Part shown: in pieces, positions 37,198 through 46,702 of the stretch
Layout: every line of letters starts with the position of its first letter
How positions within the stretch are numbered: the first letter of the stretch is position 1
NCBI GenBank assembly: GCA_963737405.1
Contig: CAVTSL010000009.1
Location: forward strand, 124,001-188,000
DNA: 64,000 bases
Source of the DNA: JACCTU01 sp963737405
Lineage (GTDB): Bacteria; Actinomycetota; Thermoleophilia; Gaiellales; Gaiellaceae
Direction: 5' to 3'
The notes under the pieces: generated by a model
The model's input: only the letters and a program-made list of their open reading frames with translations
Told to the model about the DNA's origin: nothing
Database searches by the model: none
Program-made: the position numbers and the translations under genes

Positions 37198-37326
37198 GTG
37201 ACACTGGAATTGGCACTGTCTGACACGACGTTCTCAGCAATTGACACAGAGGCCGCCGAAAAGTGTCACACGTCGTGAGCGTGTCACGGGATGCTTCATC
37301 CCGTGACACGGGGGGGGGGGGGGGGG
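37198..37326. repeat. Cluster of six TGACAC/GTGTCA motifs with a perfect 12-bp hairpin and a run of 17 G
   Basis: GTGACAC or TGACAC occurs at 37198, 37211, 37242 and 37303, and GTGTCAC at 37263 and 37281. The last two inverted copies form a perfect hairpin, GTGTCACGGGAT-GCTTC-ATCCCGTGACAC (37281-37309). Directly after it is a run of 17 G (37310-37326), by far the longest homopolymer in the window. On the plus strand the hairpin could end nrdJ transcription, though it lacks a T-tract. Confidence 0.65.
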
Positions 37327-37377
37327 TTGCCGGTGGCGAACGGCAAGAGCGGAGTACTTCGACAGGCGGCGCTGCTA

Positions 37378-37710
37378 CTACTCGCCTGTACCCGGCGCCT
37401 TGTACTGGATCTGCTCTGCCTTGCGCAACGCGTCCATCGTCTCCTCGACCGAAAGCAGGACTGTCGTTTCGAGCGAGCTGAGTGCGCCTCCGCTGGTGAT
37501 CGCGAGCGCGACGGCAGCCATGGACACGTTGTCCGGGGCCTCCCACATGGTGTAGCCGTCGTGTGTGCCGAAGGCGTACCAGAATCCGTGGAACGTGCCG
37601 CCGACCGACTCGATGTACGTCTGCGCGGCCTTGCGGCGGTCCTCCGGGTTGGCGATCAGCCTGGCCCAGGTTTCGGGCGTGTAGCTGAACCTCGAGAGAT
37701 ACAGCGGCAT
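37378..37710 (-). CDS. GYD domain protein
   Basis: 110 residues from an ATG. PLYLSRFSYTPETWARLIAN, then RKAAQTYIESVGGTFHGFWY and FGTHDGYTMWEAPDNVSMAA contain the GYD signature (here HDGYTMWEAPD). GYD proteins are small alpha/beta ferredoxin-fold proteins of unknown role, often encoded singly. The frame continues upstream to 37857, but the family alignment supports this start. Confidence 0.85.
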   Translation of the reverse strand: MPLYLSRFSYTPETWARLIANPEDRRKAAQTYIESVGGTFHGFWYAFGTHDGYTMWEAPDNVSMAAVALAITSGGALSSLETTVLLSVEETMDALRKAEQIQYKAPGTGE

Positions 37711-38107
37711 CGTTCCCCCAATCGGTAGCCGACCGTGCCGGTCGTCGTCAGCGGTCGAAGTATGACCGGCAGGCCGGGCATCGATCCCGCAAGCGTCCTT
37801 GGTCAAGAAGCGGATCGCGCCCGACCAGTACTTTCCTGCCGGCGCCGACACCTTCACGCGCCGGCGACGGTCGGCCTCGAGGGCGTCCCAGACGGCTACC
37901 GGGCGATGAACGAGAGCCGTCCACAGGGCGGCTCAGCGCTTTCCACCTTGCGCGCCGACGGCGGCCCGTCCAGCATCACCGCGAACGGTGACGTGAACAG
38001 CTTCGTGAGCACCGGACCCGGTCAGGTGTTGCATCTTGATCTTGACGCGCGTACAAGGCCCGACCCCGCGGCGCTCACCCGCGTCTCGCTGACCGCCGCT
38101 GCCACCC
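37711..38107. other. 397-base gap; possible remnant of a zinc-dependent alcohol dehydrogenase
   Basis: No intact gene is visible. On the plus strand at 37804-37920, two neighbouring frames read KRIAPDQYFPAGADTFT and then VGLEGVPDGYRAMNESR, which together resemble the last 40 residues of zinc-dependent alcohol dehydrogenases (usually PDGYRAMNxR near the C-terminus). The evidence is short and frame-broken, so this could be chance. The rest holds nothing I recognise. Confidence 0.25.
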
Positions 38108-39062
38108 CTAGGGCTGCACGTCGCTGACCGTGAAGTTGCCGCCTGTGAGCGTGATTTCGTCCCCTCACGAACGATCGGGATCGGGCACTGCATCGCATTA
38201 AGGTCGCGGCCGAAGTACATAACGGTCGCGTCATGCCCGGCGCCGGGATCGCCTTGTCGATGAACGCGAACAGAATCCCGGTGCCGGGAGGATTGTTCGG
38301 ATCGTTCGACTGCTCGATCACGCCGCCGACGCTCGCCCTCGTTCCGGACACCGTCAGGCAGACGACGCGGCCGCGAAACTCCGGTGTGCCGGTCGGATAT
38401 CGCGTCCAGAACGTCCCCGTAGGGTCGTTCCCTGCCGGGCCACTGACGGCGTCGACCTCGACTTCGACCGGCGGGCGGACACCCGGGCCCGCGGTGGGGC
38501 GCGTTCCACGTCCACGAACCGCGTCAGGTTCCGTCACGCGCGAAGTCGCGGTCGCGGTGTTGTCGCGCGGACGGGCGTCCCGCGTCCGCGATGTCGCTTG
38601 CGCGCGAACGTCGACCTGCACGATCGCGGTTGCGCGGATGACGACCGTGATCGACACCTCGGCGCGCGGCACGAGGCTCCCGAGCTCGCAGCGCACGCCC
38701 GCCGTAGCCGAACTCGAGCACGAGCCGGTCGTCGTCGACGCGGACTCGACCGCGGCGCCGGCCCTCAGGGTGAGCGCGACGCTCGTCGCGGCACGGCGGC
38801 CTCGGTTCGCGACACTCACTCCGTACGTAAACGTGCCGCCGACGCGGTTTGCAGTCGGCGAGTCGCTGACGGCAACACGGAGGTCGGGAGCGGGACGGCA
38901 GATGTGGCGGCGACGGACTATGACGTGCAGCAGGCCAGCGCCACACGGCTTTGCTGCGCGCTCACCATTCTTCGGCCCAGTTGCGTCGGCGGTGTCACCT
39001 GCACCGAGAGCCACCGCGACGCCAACGGCAGTCATCGTCAGCTTCCTCTTCAGCTGCGGCAT
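38108..39062 (-). CDS. Secreted DUF11 (CARDB-like) domain protein (two frameshifts near end)
   Basis: About 318 residues from an ATG (PQLKRKLTMTAVGVAVALGA, signal peptide). Residues 60-185 are a DUF11 repeat: APDLRVAVSDSPTANRVGGT, FTYGVSVANRGRRAATSVAL and SVTITVVIR-like segments. A second beta domain follows (VVCLTVSGTRASVGGVIEQS, GTGILFAFIDKAIP). After that the frame shifts at about 38235 (MYFGRDLNAMQCPIPIVREG) and again at about 38160 (EITLTGGNFTVSDVQP), ending at 38108. Such proteins are cell-surface or secreted; role unknown. Confidence 0.68.
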
Positions 39063-39275
39063 CGGAACCCCCTCAAATCGGTGATTCCATTGAGCCAAAG
39101 ATCGTCAGCAACACTGGGGTCGAGCCATGTTGGTCCCGTATTAGGGGCGACAGCGGGACTCGGGCGCTTCGACGCCGTGAACTCGCGTTGCGGCGACAAG
39201 CGGCTACTCTCGGGCGGCGACGTCAGCACGCGCGTCTGAGGCAGATCTCGAGCCGGAGAGGTTTCCCGAGCGATC

Positions 39276-39719
39276 GTGATCCGGGTCCTGCACATCGACG
39301 ACGAAGCGCCGATCCGGCTGCTCAGCCGCGTCAACATCGAGGCCGAGGGGATGGCCGTGCTAGAGGCTGCAGACGGGCAGACCGGCGTGCGACTGGCAAA
39401 GCGCGAGTTGCCCGACGTGATCCTGCTCAACGTCAATCTGCCCGCACTCGACGGCTGGCACGTGGTCGAGGAGCTGCTCAAAGATGAGGCGACGCGCGAG
39501 ATCCCGATCGTCTTCCTCACCGGTCGGGGCGCGCTCAAGGATCGCGCGCGCGGGTTCGACCTCGGCGCGGTTGACTACATCACCAAACCGTTCAACCCCC
39601 TCGAGCTGGCCGCACGCCTCCGCGGGCTACTGGGACGGCTCGAGCGCGGCGAGCGAGACGAGCTGCGGCGGGAGAAGATCTCGGAGCTGCACCGCTCAGA
39701 CGCGGAACAGCTGGACTAG
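39276..39719 (+). CDS. Response-regulator receiver protein, phospho-acceptor Asp replaced by Asn
   Basis: 147 residues from a GTG. It is a stand-alone receiver with a short helical tail. The acidic pair (Asp8, Asp9 in VLHIDDE), Thr in IVFLTGRGALKDRARG, and Lys in AVDYITKPFNPLELAA are conserved. The phosphorylation site, normally Asp in LLDVxLP, is Asn52 here (PDVILLNVNLPALDGWHVV). The C-terminal 30 residues are charged (ERGERDELRREKISELHRSD). No histidine kinase is adjacent. It may be a pseudo-receiver acting without phosphorylation. Confidence 0.85.
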   Translation: MIRVLHIDDEAPIRLLSRVNIEAEGMAVLEAADGQTGVRLAKRELPDVILLNVNLPALDGWHVVEELLKDEATREIPIVFLTGRGALKDRARGFDLGAVDYITKPFNPLELAARLRGLLGRLERGERDELRREKISELHRSDAEQLD

Positions 39720-39734
39720 CCCGCCTGAGGGCAA

Positions 39735-41079
39735 TCAGTCAAAGGCGAACAGCGGCGGGAGGACGACCACGACCGCGGCCGCCCAGAGCGGCGAAGACGG
39801 GAAGGTAGGTCGTCTGCCAGCGCTCGAGCCGGTGGAGCCTGCTGCGTCCCGTGAGGAACCGTGCCGATAGCCACGCTGCCCCGGCCAGGTTCACGAGCAG
39901 GACGAGGTTGAGCCCGAGCGCTGCCGTTCGGTTCGGGGTGAACCCGAGGTCGCCGATCCGGGCGATCATCGCGCCGAGCACCATCACGTCGAGCACGAGG
40001 GCGCTGACGACGGCGACCAGCTGGATGCGGTCCATCCAGTTCGGCAACGCGGACGGCTCCCGCGCGGACATCCCGTACAGGACGAGCGCGAGGACGACCA
40101 CCAGCAGGGCGTCGAAGACGCTGACGAGGTCGCGGTCGAACGCGTCGCCGAGCCCGGTCGCGGCGTAGACGACGACCGCGGCGGCCAGCATCACCGCGAA
40201 CAGCGGCGTGAAGAGCATCGTGAGCACCGGCGCCATGTTCTCCACGACCCGCTGCTTCGACTCGACGAGCCACGCGGCCACGATCACGGCGCCCGCCGCG
40301 CCTGACGGCAGCACCCACCCGGCGATCGTGTCGGGGTCGATCCCCGCGGGCTCGAGGATGGCCGCGGTCAGCCCCATCAGCACTCCGCCGCCGAGCGCGA
40401 TCAGCACGTAGTAGATGAACCACTCGCCGCTGAAGCGGACGAAGTCCATGCGCCGCTCGTGCGATCGGATCGTTCCGCCCATGTACGGGTACGCGACGGC
40501 GAACCACAGCGCGACGGGCAGATAGAGCGCGACGAGCACCTCGGTGTCCGAGTCCGCGTCCCACGGATAGAGGTTGACCACGAGCGCTGCGAGCGCGAAC
40601 GGCGCCGCGGCGAGCAGCCACGCCCGCGGGGAGAGCTCCCGCCGCCGCGCGAAGTACGCCGCGAGGAACGGCAGCACGAACAGGCTGAGGTTGCGCCCGA
40701 ACCAGCGAGGCTCCTCGTCGGGGAAGTCCGCGATGAGGCGCGCGATCTGGATCACGATCGCCGCAGCCGCGCCGAACAGGAACGGCTCGAGCCAGCCGCC
40801 CGCCGCGCGCGCCGGCTCGTCGTCGCTTCGCAGCATGAGCTGCTTCCACAGCCGGCCGCTGTGCTCGCGCGCGAACTCCCGCGAGAGCGTGTCGAGGTCG
40901 CCCATCCGCTTCACGGCGACGAGGAACGCCTCGTCGTCGGCGAGGCCCGCCTCGTTCAGGTCGGCGATCTGCTGGCGAAGATGATCCTCGAGCTCGTCGA
41001 CGTCGTGGCCGTTGACGGCCGGGGCGTTCGCGACGTACGCCCGCCACTCTGCGATCTGCGACTCGACGCGCTCCATCAC
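39735..41079 (-). CDS. Multi-span membrane protein paired with PadR regulator (frameshift at end)
   Basis: About 447 residues. The N-terminal 75 residues are a soluble permease-prefix-like domain (IAEWRAYVANAPAVNGHDVD, ELEDHLRQQIADLNEAGLAD, FLVAVKRMGDLDTLSREFAR), usual in proteins encoded next to PadR. About ten membrane helices follow (FLFGAAAAIVIQIARLIADF, LLVVVLALVLYGM, DVMVLGAMIARIGDLGF). Near 39795 a base change of frame gives a normal hydrophobic end, WAAAVVVVLPPLFAFD, stopping at 39735. Coupled to PadR by a TGATG overlap. Transport substrate unknown. Confidence 0.75.
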
Positions 41080-41435
41080 GCCTCACCGACCGCGGTCAGC
41101 ATCCCACCGTTGTTCCGCCAGACGTCGTTCAGCGCCCGGGTGACGGCTGCCCACTGCCGCTGCTGGTCCGCGAGCGCCGTTCGTCCGTCGTCCGTGATCA
41201 CGTAGTACTTGCGGCGACGCCCTTCCGGCGGCATTCGCCACTCCGTCGTCACGTACCCGAGCCGATCGAGGCGATGGAGCAGCGGGTAGAGCATCCCGTC
41301 CGTCCACTCGAGCTCGCCCCCCGAGAGCTCGCGGACCCGCTTCAGGATCGCGTAGCCGTAGCTCTCATCCTCGGCCAGGATCGAGAGCACGAGCGGTGTC
41401 GCCGAGGCCGCGACGAGGTCCTTGTCGATGCGCAT
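41076..41435 (-). CDS. PadR family transcriptional regulator
   Basis: About 119 residues from the ATG at 41435 (a GTG four codons upstream is also possible). Winged helix with LVLSILAEDESYGYAILKRV, RELSGGELEWTDGMLYPLLH and RLDRLGYVTTEWRMPPEGRR followed by RKYYVITDDGRTAL, the standard PadR pattern. It is followed, with overlap, by the membrane protein it probably controls. A direct repeat in its promoter may be its own operator. Confidence 0.92.
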   Translation of the reverse strand: MRIDKDLVAASATPLVLSILAEDESYGYAILKRVRELSGGELEWTDGMLYPLLHRLDRLGYVTTEWRMPPEGRRRKYYVITDDGRTALADQQRQWAAVTRALNDVWRNNGGMLTAVGEA

Positions 41436-41456
41436 ACATAGAAGCACAATACATAG
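41434..41456. promoter_or_regulatory. Direct repeat ATACATAG, likely PadR operator
   Basis: ATACATAG occurs at 41434-41441 and again at 41449-41456, 15 bases apart, in an unusually AT-rich patch over the PadR start codon. Read on the minus strand it is CTATGTAT twice. Family knowledge: PadR proteins bind ATGT/ACAT-type sites in their own promoters. Confidence 0.5.
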
Positions 41457-41481
41457 AACTGCAAGGTAACGCTGCGCCTTC

Positions 41482-41513
41482 CGCGCGGGGCCGCCTTAAC
41501 GCGACCCCGCGCG
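41482..41513 (-). terminator. Hairpin terminator after 41526-42593
   Basis: CGCGCGGGG (41482-41490) pairs with CCCCGCGCG (41505-41513) over a 14-base loop, just past the minus-strand stop codon. No U-tract. Confidence 0.5.
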
Positions 41514-41525
41514 AAGACGTGTTGC

Positions 41526-42593
41526 CTAGCCGAGGTCGAGCTTGATGACCTGGCCGCCGCCGAAGCACACGGTGCACGTGCTCACGTACGCCGCACCGTT
41601 GCCGAAGGCGACGCCGTACGGCGCGAACAGGCCGCCGATCACCGTCTGGTGGCTGCTGCCGCCCGGCGTGATCTTCACGAGCTCGCCGATCGGGCCGTTG
41701 AGCAGGCCGTTGCTCGCGATCTCGATCGCGTAGAGCGACCCGTCGGGCCCGAATGCCAGATCGGTGAGGTTCGTGAGCCCGGAGGCCCAGACCGTCGCGG
41801 CCTGGCCGGGGACGACCCGCCAGATGTTGGCTGCGCCCTTCACGAACGGGAAGCCCGTCAGCTGGCTGATGTAGTAGGCGCCGTCAGGCCCCTGTACGAC
41901 CGACGTCGGCACGGCGTCGGCGCCAATCGCCGTGGGAGGCAGCGGCGTGATCGTGGTGAACGTGCCCTTGTGCGACGCGCGCACCACGGCGTTGCCGCCC
42001 GCGTCGGCGAGGACGTAGCCCTCACCGTCGCGGACCATCCCGACGGGGTTGGTGTCGATGTCCGTGCCGTCCGGGTTGGACGCCAGCTCGTTGGCGAGCA
42101 CGTCGGCAAACAACGAGACGCCCGACTGCTTGAGCTTGCCGGTGAGCAGGGTCCCGAGCCACGCTGCCTGCGGGCCGTAGGCGGCCTTCAGTGCGGGGCT
42201 GCCGCCGAGCCCGATGCTGATCACGTACTTCTGGTTGCCGGTGAACGAGATGTCCGACGGCCCCAGGGCCTCAGTCGCTCCGGCGATCGAGGGAAGCCCC
42301 GTCACGACGCGCTCTTCGGGACCGGCGTCACTGACCAGCGTGACGGCACCGGAGAAGCCGAAGCACGAAGAACCGAGAGCCGGGTGATTGACGCCGCAGT
42401 TGATCGTGCCTCCACGACCCGCTTCGACGACGTACAGCTCGCCGTTGGGCGAGAACGTGAGGTGGCGAGGGTTGTCCAAGCCCGAGGCGACGACCTGTGG
42501 CGTCGACTGCGCGGCTCCTGCTGTAGCTATCGCGAGCGCCAACAGCGCCGCGGCCGCAACCGCAAGCGGAACGACGCGTAGTTTCGTACGCAA
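41526..42593 (-). CDS. ScyD/ScyE family secreted beta-propeller protein
   Basis: 355 residues from a TTG with AAGGAGA six bases upstream. Signal peptide (LRVVPLAVAAAALLALAIAT then AGAAQ). The mature protein has the ScyD/ScyE pattern: VVASGLDNPRHLTFSPNGEL, YVVEAGRGGTINCGVNHPAL, DTNPVGMVRDGEGYVLADAG, GADAVPTSVVQGPDGAYYIS and GLTNLTDLAFGPDGSLYAIE. Members are propellers first named in the scytonemin cluster but widespread; most have no known substrate. Intact. A hairpin terminator follows. Confidence 0.85.
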   Translation of the reverse strand: MRTKLRVVPLAVAAAALLALAIATAGAAQSTPQVVASGLDNPRHLTFSPNGELYVVEAGRGGTINCGVNHPALGSSCFGFSGAVTLVSDAGPEERVVTGLPSIAGATEALGPSDISFTGNQKYVISIGLGGSPALKAAYGPQAAWLGTLLTGKLKQSGVSLFADVLANELASNPDGTDIDTNPVGMVRDGEGYVLADAGGNAVVRASHKGTFTTITPLPPTAIGADAVPTSVVQGPDGAYYISQLTGFPFVKGAANIWRVVPGQAATVWASGLTNLTDLAFGPDGSLYAIEIASNGLLNGPIGELVKITPGGSSHQTVIGGLFAPYGVAFGNGAAYVSTCTVCFGGGQVIKLDLG

Positions 42594-42725
42594 TGAGTCT
42601 CCTTCATGGAGGTTGAGATTTGCCCACTACCGACAGCCGAACGCCGACTGCCGGTCTTGACGGCCTCACAACCCTAACCCGCCCATGTCCGCGCCGCGTA
42701 AGGCCGATCCGCCTCGACGAGACGA

Positions 42726-43304
42726 TCAGCCGAGCGGAACGTCGACGCGGTCGTCCTCACCGATCTCGCGCATCACGCGAGCCGGGACACCGGCTGCGAC
42801 GACGCCGGCGGGCAGGTCGCGCGTGACGACTGCGCCGGCCCCGACGACGGTGTCGTCGCCGATCGTCACGCCCGGGCAGACGATGACGCCTCCGCCGAGC
42901 CAGACGTTGTCTCCGACGACGATCGGCTCGGCCGACTCCCACCCGATGCGGCGCGGCTCGGGATCGATCGGATGCGTCGCGGTGAGGAGCTGGACCCGCG
43001 TGGCGAGCTGGCAGGCGCTCCCGATCGTGATCGGCGCGACGTCGAGCATCAGGCAGTCGTAGTTGACGAACGTGCCGGCGCCGATCGAGACACGGGTGCC
43101 GTACTCGCAGAAGAACGGCGGGCGGATCTGGACGTCCTCGCCGAGATCGCCGATGAGCTCACGGAGAATCGCGTCTCGCTCGACGTGCTCCCGGTGAAGC
43201 GTCCGGTTGTAGCGCTCGACGAGCTCCTGGGCGCGGGCGAAGTCGGCCGCGGCCTCCGGATCGCCGGCGATGTACAGCTCGCCGCGAAGCATCCGCTCTC
43301 TCAT
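42726..43304 (-). CDS. Maltose/galactoside O-acetyltransferase family (LbH) protein
   Basis: 192 residues from an ATG. The N-terminal MAC domain is MRERMLRGELYIAGDPEAAA and ARAQELVERYNRTLHREHVE; a left-handed beta-helix follows with hexapeptide repeats (IRPPFFCEYGTRVSIGAGTF, PITIGSACQLATRVQLLTAT, VVGDNVWLGGGVIVCPGVTI, GDDTVVGAGAVVTRDLPAGV). The catalytic His is in ATHPIDPEPRR. It transfers acetyl from acetyl-CoA to a sugar hydroxyl. Intact. Confidence 0.9.
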   Translation of the reverse strand: MRERMLRGELYIAGDPEAAADFARAQELVERYNRTLHREHVERDAILRELIGDLGEDVQIRPPFFCEYGTRVSIGAGTFVNYDCLMLDVAPITIGSACQLATRVQLLTATHPIDPEPRRIGWESAEPIVVGDNVWLGGGVIVCPGVTIGDDTVVGAGAVVTRDLPAGVVAAGVPARVMREIGEDDRVDVPLG

Positions 43305-43323
43305 CTCTCCCAACTGGATGCTC

Positions 43324-43772
43324 CTATCCGGCCGTAGGCGCGCGTGCGGCCGCCACGGCGAGGGCGGTCTCGTATTCATGGGCGGTGATCCGAACGACAC
43401 CGGCTTCGAACTCGGCCTTGGCATTCTCTGCGGGGTCGATCTGCGACAAGCACGATGTCCATCGGTATCGGGCGGGTCCCAATCCTCTACCTGAGCCAGC
43501 AGTACTCCGCTCGGGGAGTCGCCCTTGTACTCCTGTACCTCGGAGGGCGTCCAATCATGGACCGGTGAGGCGAGTTCGGCGCGGCCGATGAACACTTGCT
43601 CGGGCGCAGCCAGATAGATGAGGACGAGGTCGCCGGAGGAAAGAGCATCGCGGTGCGGCTCGTCTGCGTCGACGCCCCACATCCTGACCCGCAGGAGCCG
43701 AGCCGCCTCCTCGCGCAGAGTCGGCCCCTTGTCCGCGCCCGCGGTCATGAAGTTGAAGAGGAAGTGCGCCAC
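43324..43772 (-). CDS. EVE-domain-like protein (two close frameshifts)
   Basis: About 149 residues. MAHFLFNFMTAGADKGPTLR, ARLLRVRMWGVDADEPHRDA and LSSGDLVLIYLAAPEQVFIG then RAELASPVHDWTPSEVQEYK are in one frame; after EDWDPP two shifts within 40 bases (about 43460) lead through PMDIVL to SQIDPAENAKAEFEAGVVRI and a normal end. The fold resembles EVE/PUA-like domains, which bind modified bases in nucleic acid, but the call is from pattern only. It is convergent with nothing and lies upstream of the acetyltransferase. Confidence 0.55.
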
Positions 43773-43784
43773 CGCCAGGACGGG

Positions 43785-43922
43785 CTACCGCACGACGCGG
43801 TACTCGAGGTGCGTCACGCCGTCGGTCTCGCTGAGCCCGGTCCGTTCCAGCTCCGTTCGCTGCGGGAGCTGGTCGAACAGCCGGCGGCCGGCGAGGTTGG
43901 GATTGGTCGTTACGTCTGTCAC
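43785..43922 (-). pseudogene. C-terminal remnant of a dihydrofolate-reductase-family protein
   Basis: Minus-strand frame reading NLAGRRLFDQLPQRTELERT then GLSETDGVTHLEYRVVR. This matches the last 40 residues of RibD-C/dihydrofolate-reductase-family proteins (usual end: RLFDxL...ELE...DGVTHLRYR). Nothing of the rest of the domain is present, because the upstream sequence is the LuxR-family gene on the other strand. It is likely a leftover from a rearrangement. The intact relative at 47524-48090 belongs to the same broad family. Confidence 0.5.
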
Positions 43923-43925
43923 GAT
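43897..43925 (+). promoter_or_regulatory. Promoter TTGGGA - 17 - CACGAT, leaderless start
   Basis: TTGGGA at 43897-43902 and CACGAT at 43920-43925 are 17 bases apart; six bases after the -10 comes the GTG at 43932. Confidence 0.45.
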
Positions 43926-43931
43926 CGTCGC

Positions 43932-46629
43932 GTGTCGATGGTGGCAGAAATCGTTGGCAGGGACGCCGAGCTCGCGTCCCTTCGCACGTTCGTCGATGGT
44001 AACGAGCAGGACGGGTCGAAGACGCTCGTCCTCGAAGGCGAGGCCGGTATCGGGAAGTCGACGCTGTGGCTCGCCGCAGTCGAGTTCGCGCGCGTACATG
44101 GGTTGCGGGTGTTGGTGTCGCGGCCTTCGGAGCGCGATCGCGGGCTGGCGCACGTCGGCCTCGGCGATCTCTTCGACCCGTTCGTCCACGAGGTGCTGCC
44201 CGAACTGCCGCCCCCGCGCCGCAACGCGCTCGAGGTCGCGCTACTCAGAGAGAACGCGACGGACGACCCTGTCGCGAGCCGCACGGTCGCGGTTGCAGTG
44301 CGCGATGCGCTGCAGTTACTGAGCGAGCGCCAGCCGACGCTCGTCGCGGTCGACGACGTCCAATGGCTCGACCCTGCGTCGTCGCACGCGCTGGTCTTCG
44401 CTCTGCGACGGCTCGACGTCGAGCGCAGTCACCGTTCTCCTCGCACAGCGGACCGGCGAGGAGGCGGGGCGGTCCGAGCTCGAACGAGCGCTCGGTGGGG
44501 ACCGCGTGCAGCGTGTGGTAGTCGGTCCGCTGAGTGTGGGCGCGCTTCATCGGTTCTACGGGATCGACTCGGCAGGGCGTTCCCGCGGCAGACCTTGCTC
44601 CGCATCCACGAACGATCAGGCGGGAACCCTTTCTTCGCACTGGAGCTTGCGCGCGTTCTCCCCGCGGACCTCGATCCGCTTCGGCCGCTTCCCGTCCCGG
44701 AGACGCTCGACGACCTCGTCCGGGCGCGGCTCGATGCTCTGCCGGCGCGCACGCGGAAGGCGCTCGCCGTCGCGGCTGCCCTCGGCACGCCGTCAGAGTC
44801 AATGCTCGAGCGGGCTGGAGTCCCATCGGACGCGCTCGAGCCCGCCCTCGCGTGCACGGGTCATCGAACGTGACGAGGGCGTCGTCCGCTTCACGCATCC
44901 GTTGCTGTCGTCCGTTCTCTACGGCCACCTCGGACCCGAGCGGCGTCGAGTCCACGCGCAGATCGCCGAGATCGCCGAAGATCCGATCGTTCGCGCCCGT
45001 CACCTCGCGCTGGGCACCGATGAGCCCGACGCCGACGTCGCGCGTGTGCTCGACGAGCGGCGGGACTCGCGGAGGAACGCGGGGCGGCGGTCACAGCGGA
45101 GCTCGCGGAGCACGCACTTCGACTGACGCCACCTGAGCCGCACGACGAACGGCACAGGCGTGCGCTGGCGGCCGCGCGTGCCCAGCTTGCTGCCGGAGAG
45201 TGGACCCGCGCGCGGTCGATCACGGCCGATCTACTCGCCGAGGTCGACTCGGGCGCGCTTCGCGCCGAGGGCCTACTGCTGCTCGCAGAGTTCGAGCACG
45301 ACGATCTGGCCGTCCCCGTCCTCGAGGAGGCGCTTCGGCACGCAGCGTCGGATCATCGGCTCCGTGCACGGATTGCGATCCGCCTCGGCTGGGCCCAGCG
45401 CTTCAGGAACGGGTTCGACGGTGCGCTCGAGGCGTCTCGCGCGGCGCTCGAGCTCGCCGACCGAGTCGGCGACGACGCCCTGCGCTTCTCGGCGCTCTTG
45501 AACGTCATCACGATCGGGAACATGGTCGGCGACCCCGAGGCGGCGGCAGCCGTAGGCCGTGCACGGCAGCTCACGGCCGCACGAGAAGACGAGCGCATGT
45601 TCCGTCGCGCCAAGGTCCTCCACTCTGGCGCATTCATGCCGCACGTCGGCATGGATGCCGAGCGCGCGAATCTCGAAGGCGCGTATCGAGAGTGGCACGA
45701 CCGGGACGAGCTGTTCGCGGCATACCTCCTCTCGGAGCTGTCGTGGATCGAGCTCTGGACCGGGCGCTGGGCGATTGCGAGCGAGTACGCCGAGCGCGCA
45801 CACGCGATCAACCTCCAGTACGGCGTCGAGAGGAATCAGGACTACATTCCGATCGCGTGGATCGCCTTGCACCGAGGCGACCTCGATCGTGCGCAGCGCG
45901 AGGCGGAGCGCGGGCTGGAGCTCTGCGAGGAGCAGATCGGGTTTCACCCGCCCCTGCTCCAGGCCGCGCCGGGGATCGCCGCGCTCTGGCGAGGCGATGC
46001 AGCGGCGGCCGTCGAGCGTCTCTCCGACGCGGACCGCCAGGCACACGCGCTCGGGTGGCGCGCCGCACGCGCGCGCCCCTGGACGCCGGAGCTCATCGAG
46101 GCGCTGCTCCAGCTCGACCGAAGCTACCGAGGCGGACTCGGTGCTCGAGCGGTGGGAACGCGATGCGCTTCGAGTCGGCGACGACTACGTCCTCGCACAC
46201 GTGACGCGCTGCCGCGGCCTCATCGCGGCGGCACGCGGGGCCGTCGCCGACGCGGTGACGCTTCTGGAAGACGCCGTGCGCGGCACGAGAAGCTCGGCGA
46301 GACCGTTCGGACGGGCCCGAGCGCAGCTGGCGCTCGGCGCGGTGCTCAGGCGCGCGCGGCAGAGGCGCGCCGCCCGTGAGACGATCGAGGCCGCACTCGA
46401 CGCGTTCGAAGAGCTCGGTGCAGCCACGTGGGTGGAGCGCGCGCGGGAGGAGCTCGGCCGGATCAGCGGTCGCATGCGTCAAGACGCCCTCACGGCCGCC
46501 GAGAGACGCGTCGCTGCACTCGTCGCCGAGGGGCGAACGAACCACGAGGTGGCAACGGCGCTCTTCCTTGCGGACCGGACGGTCGCGAGCCACCTGACGC
46601 GGATCTACGCGAAGCTCGGCGTGCGCTAG
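43932..46629 (+). pseudogene. LuxR-family ATPase regulator (LAL type), broken by about five frameshifts
   Basis: About 898 residues if the frames are joined. N-terminus: AEIVGRDAELASLRTFVDGN, Walker A LVLEGEAGIGKSTLWLAAVE, Walker B TLVAVDDVQWLDPASSHALV. Shifts occur near 44428, 44580, 44853, 45075 and 46128. The middle is helical repeat (RAQREAERGLELCEEQIGFH, RDELFAAYLLSELSWIELWT). The end is the LuxR helix-turn-helix: LTAAERRVAALVAEGRTNHE, VATALFLADRTVASHLTRIY. Large ATP-dependent LuxR regulators sense an inducer through the repeat region. Because each segment is well conserved, sequencing error is as likely as real decay. Confidence 0.75.
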
Positions 46630-46689
46630 CGCGAGGAGCTCGCGTCAAAGTGCAGACGTTCTGACCTTTACCGTTCGGCGCGCGCCGCC

Positions 46690-46695
46690 TAGCGT
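46690..46695 (+). promoter_or_regulatory. -10-like TAGCGT before 46703
   Basis: TAGCGT is followed by seven bases and the ATG at 46703; no ribosome site lies between. Confidence 0.35.
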
Positions 46696-46702
46696 CGAGC
46701 CG

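Noticed and set aside
37310..37326. G17 run read as an rho-independent terminator tail
   Set aside because: On the plus strand the tail is G, not T, and on the minus strand the C run precedes the hairpin; it does not fit a classical terminator.
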